DNA of 5,459 bases, from NCBI GenBank assembly GCA_029934165.1, contig JAOZMU010000272.1, forward strand, positions 1 through 5,459, written 5' to 3'. Below are positions 5,371-5,459 of this stretch, one piece after another. Under the pieces are notes generated by a model. That model was not told where the DNA came from. It was given only the letters and a program-made list of their open reading frames with translations, and searched no databases. Numbering within the stretch: the stretch's first letter is position 1; each line of letters opens with the position of its first letter. Origin of the DNA: Bacteroidales bacterium (GTDB lineage Bacteria > Bacteroidota > Bacteroidia > Bacteroidales > JAOZMU01). The translations under genes and the position numbers were made by a program.

Positions 5371-5459
5371 GGCGGACTACGGGCTTTCCGCTTGTAGTTG
5401 CTTCGTGGTTTGCGGTTTTGGAATCGGGTTTTAAGGAGCTTCCGTTGGTCGCTCTTAAA
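5371..5459. repeat. GC-richer, probable dispersed intergenic repeat, cut by the window edge
   Basis: After an AT-rich stretch following pheS, composition changes sharply at about 5370: 46 of the last 89 bases are G or C (52%). The segment beginning GGCGGACTACGGGCTTTCCG and containing GAGCTTCCGTTGGTCGCTC resembles, from memory, intergenic repeat sequences scattered through many Bacteroidetes genomes. It can fold in several ways: GCGGA/TCCGC (5372-5376 with 5387-5391), ACTAC/GTAGT (5376-5380 with 5394-5398), CCGC/GCGG (5388-5391 with 5412-5415), and TTTAAGGAGC/GCTCTTAAA (5430-5439 with 5451-5459, one bulged G). No coding frame is apparent. Only one copy lies in this window, so repetition is recalled rather than shown. 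Confidence 0.55.

Noticed and set aside
1..5459. Search by eye for CRISPR arrays, tRNA or rRNA genes, transposases, phage genes, toxin-antitoxin pairs and defence systems.
   Set aside because: No regularly spaced repeats, cloverleaf-like sequence or relevant protein motifs were seen; the genes present are ordinary chromosomal genes.

Overview
The window reads as an ordinary chromosomal stretch of an AT-rich member of the Bacteroidetes (Bacteroidota), most likely of the Bacteroidales/Marinilabiliales type. This rests on four things: genes start without recognisable Shine-Dalgarno sequences; a TAnnTTTG-type promoter box is present; the proteins match the Bacteroidetes style (a flippase with an FGIDRTVQN N-terminus, a cyclophilin lipoprotein with a large insert, and a PheS carrying a four-cysteine insert); and the right end looks like a GC-richer dispersed intergenic repeat of the kind common in this phylum. 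The taxon is an inference from recall, not from a search.

Layout from left to right: (1) 74-1516 (+), a 14-helix polysaccharide/lipid-linked oligosaccharide flippase of the MOP superfamily. (2) 1517-1752, an AT-rich spacer with a candidate Bacteroidetes promoter and three copies of a 14-bp AT motif. (3) 1753-2382 (+), a conserved-looking membrane-anchored protein of unknown function. (4) 2427-2458, a strong symmetrical terminator lying between convergent genes. (5) 2555-2803 (-), a small three-helix GlsB/YeaQ/YmgE-family membrane protein. (6) 2804-3249, a divergent, gene-free 446-bp region with several inverted repeats. (7) 3250-4077 (+), a lipoprotein peptidyl-prolyl isomerase of the cyclophilin family. 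(8) 4078-4284, a spacer with nested inverted repeats. (9) 4285-5301 (+), pheS, the phenylalanyl-tRNA synthetase alpha chain. (10) 5302-5459, a spacer whose last ~90 bases switch from AT-rich to about 52% GC and look like a dispersed repeat that runs off the window.

The genes do not form an obvious single pathway. They cover envelope polysaccharide export, an unknown membrane protein, a stress-type small membrane protein, periplasmic protein folding and tRNA charging. All spacers between genes exceed 170 bp, so these are probably separate transcription units. I found no CRISPR array, transposase, tRNA, rRNA, phage gene, toxin-antitoxin pair or defence system. No novel system is evident; the points worth a second look are the terminal repeat, the unknown 209-residue protein, the palindrome-rich divergent spacer and the pheS leader.
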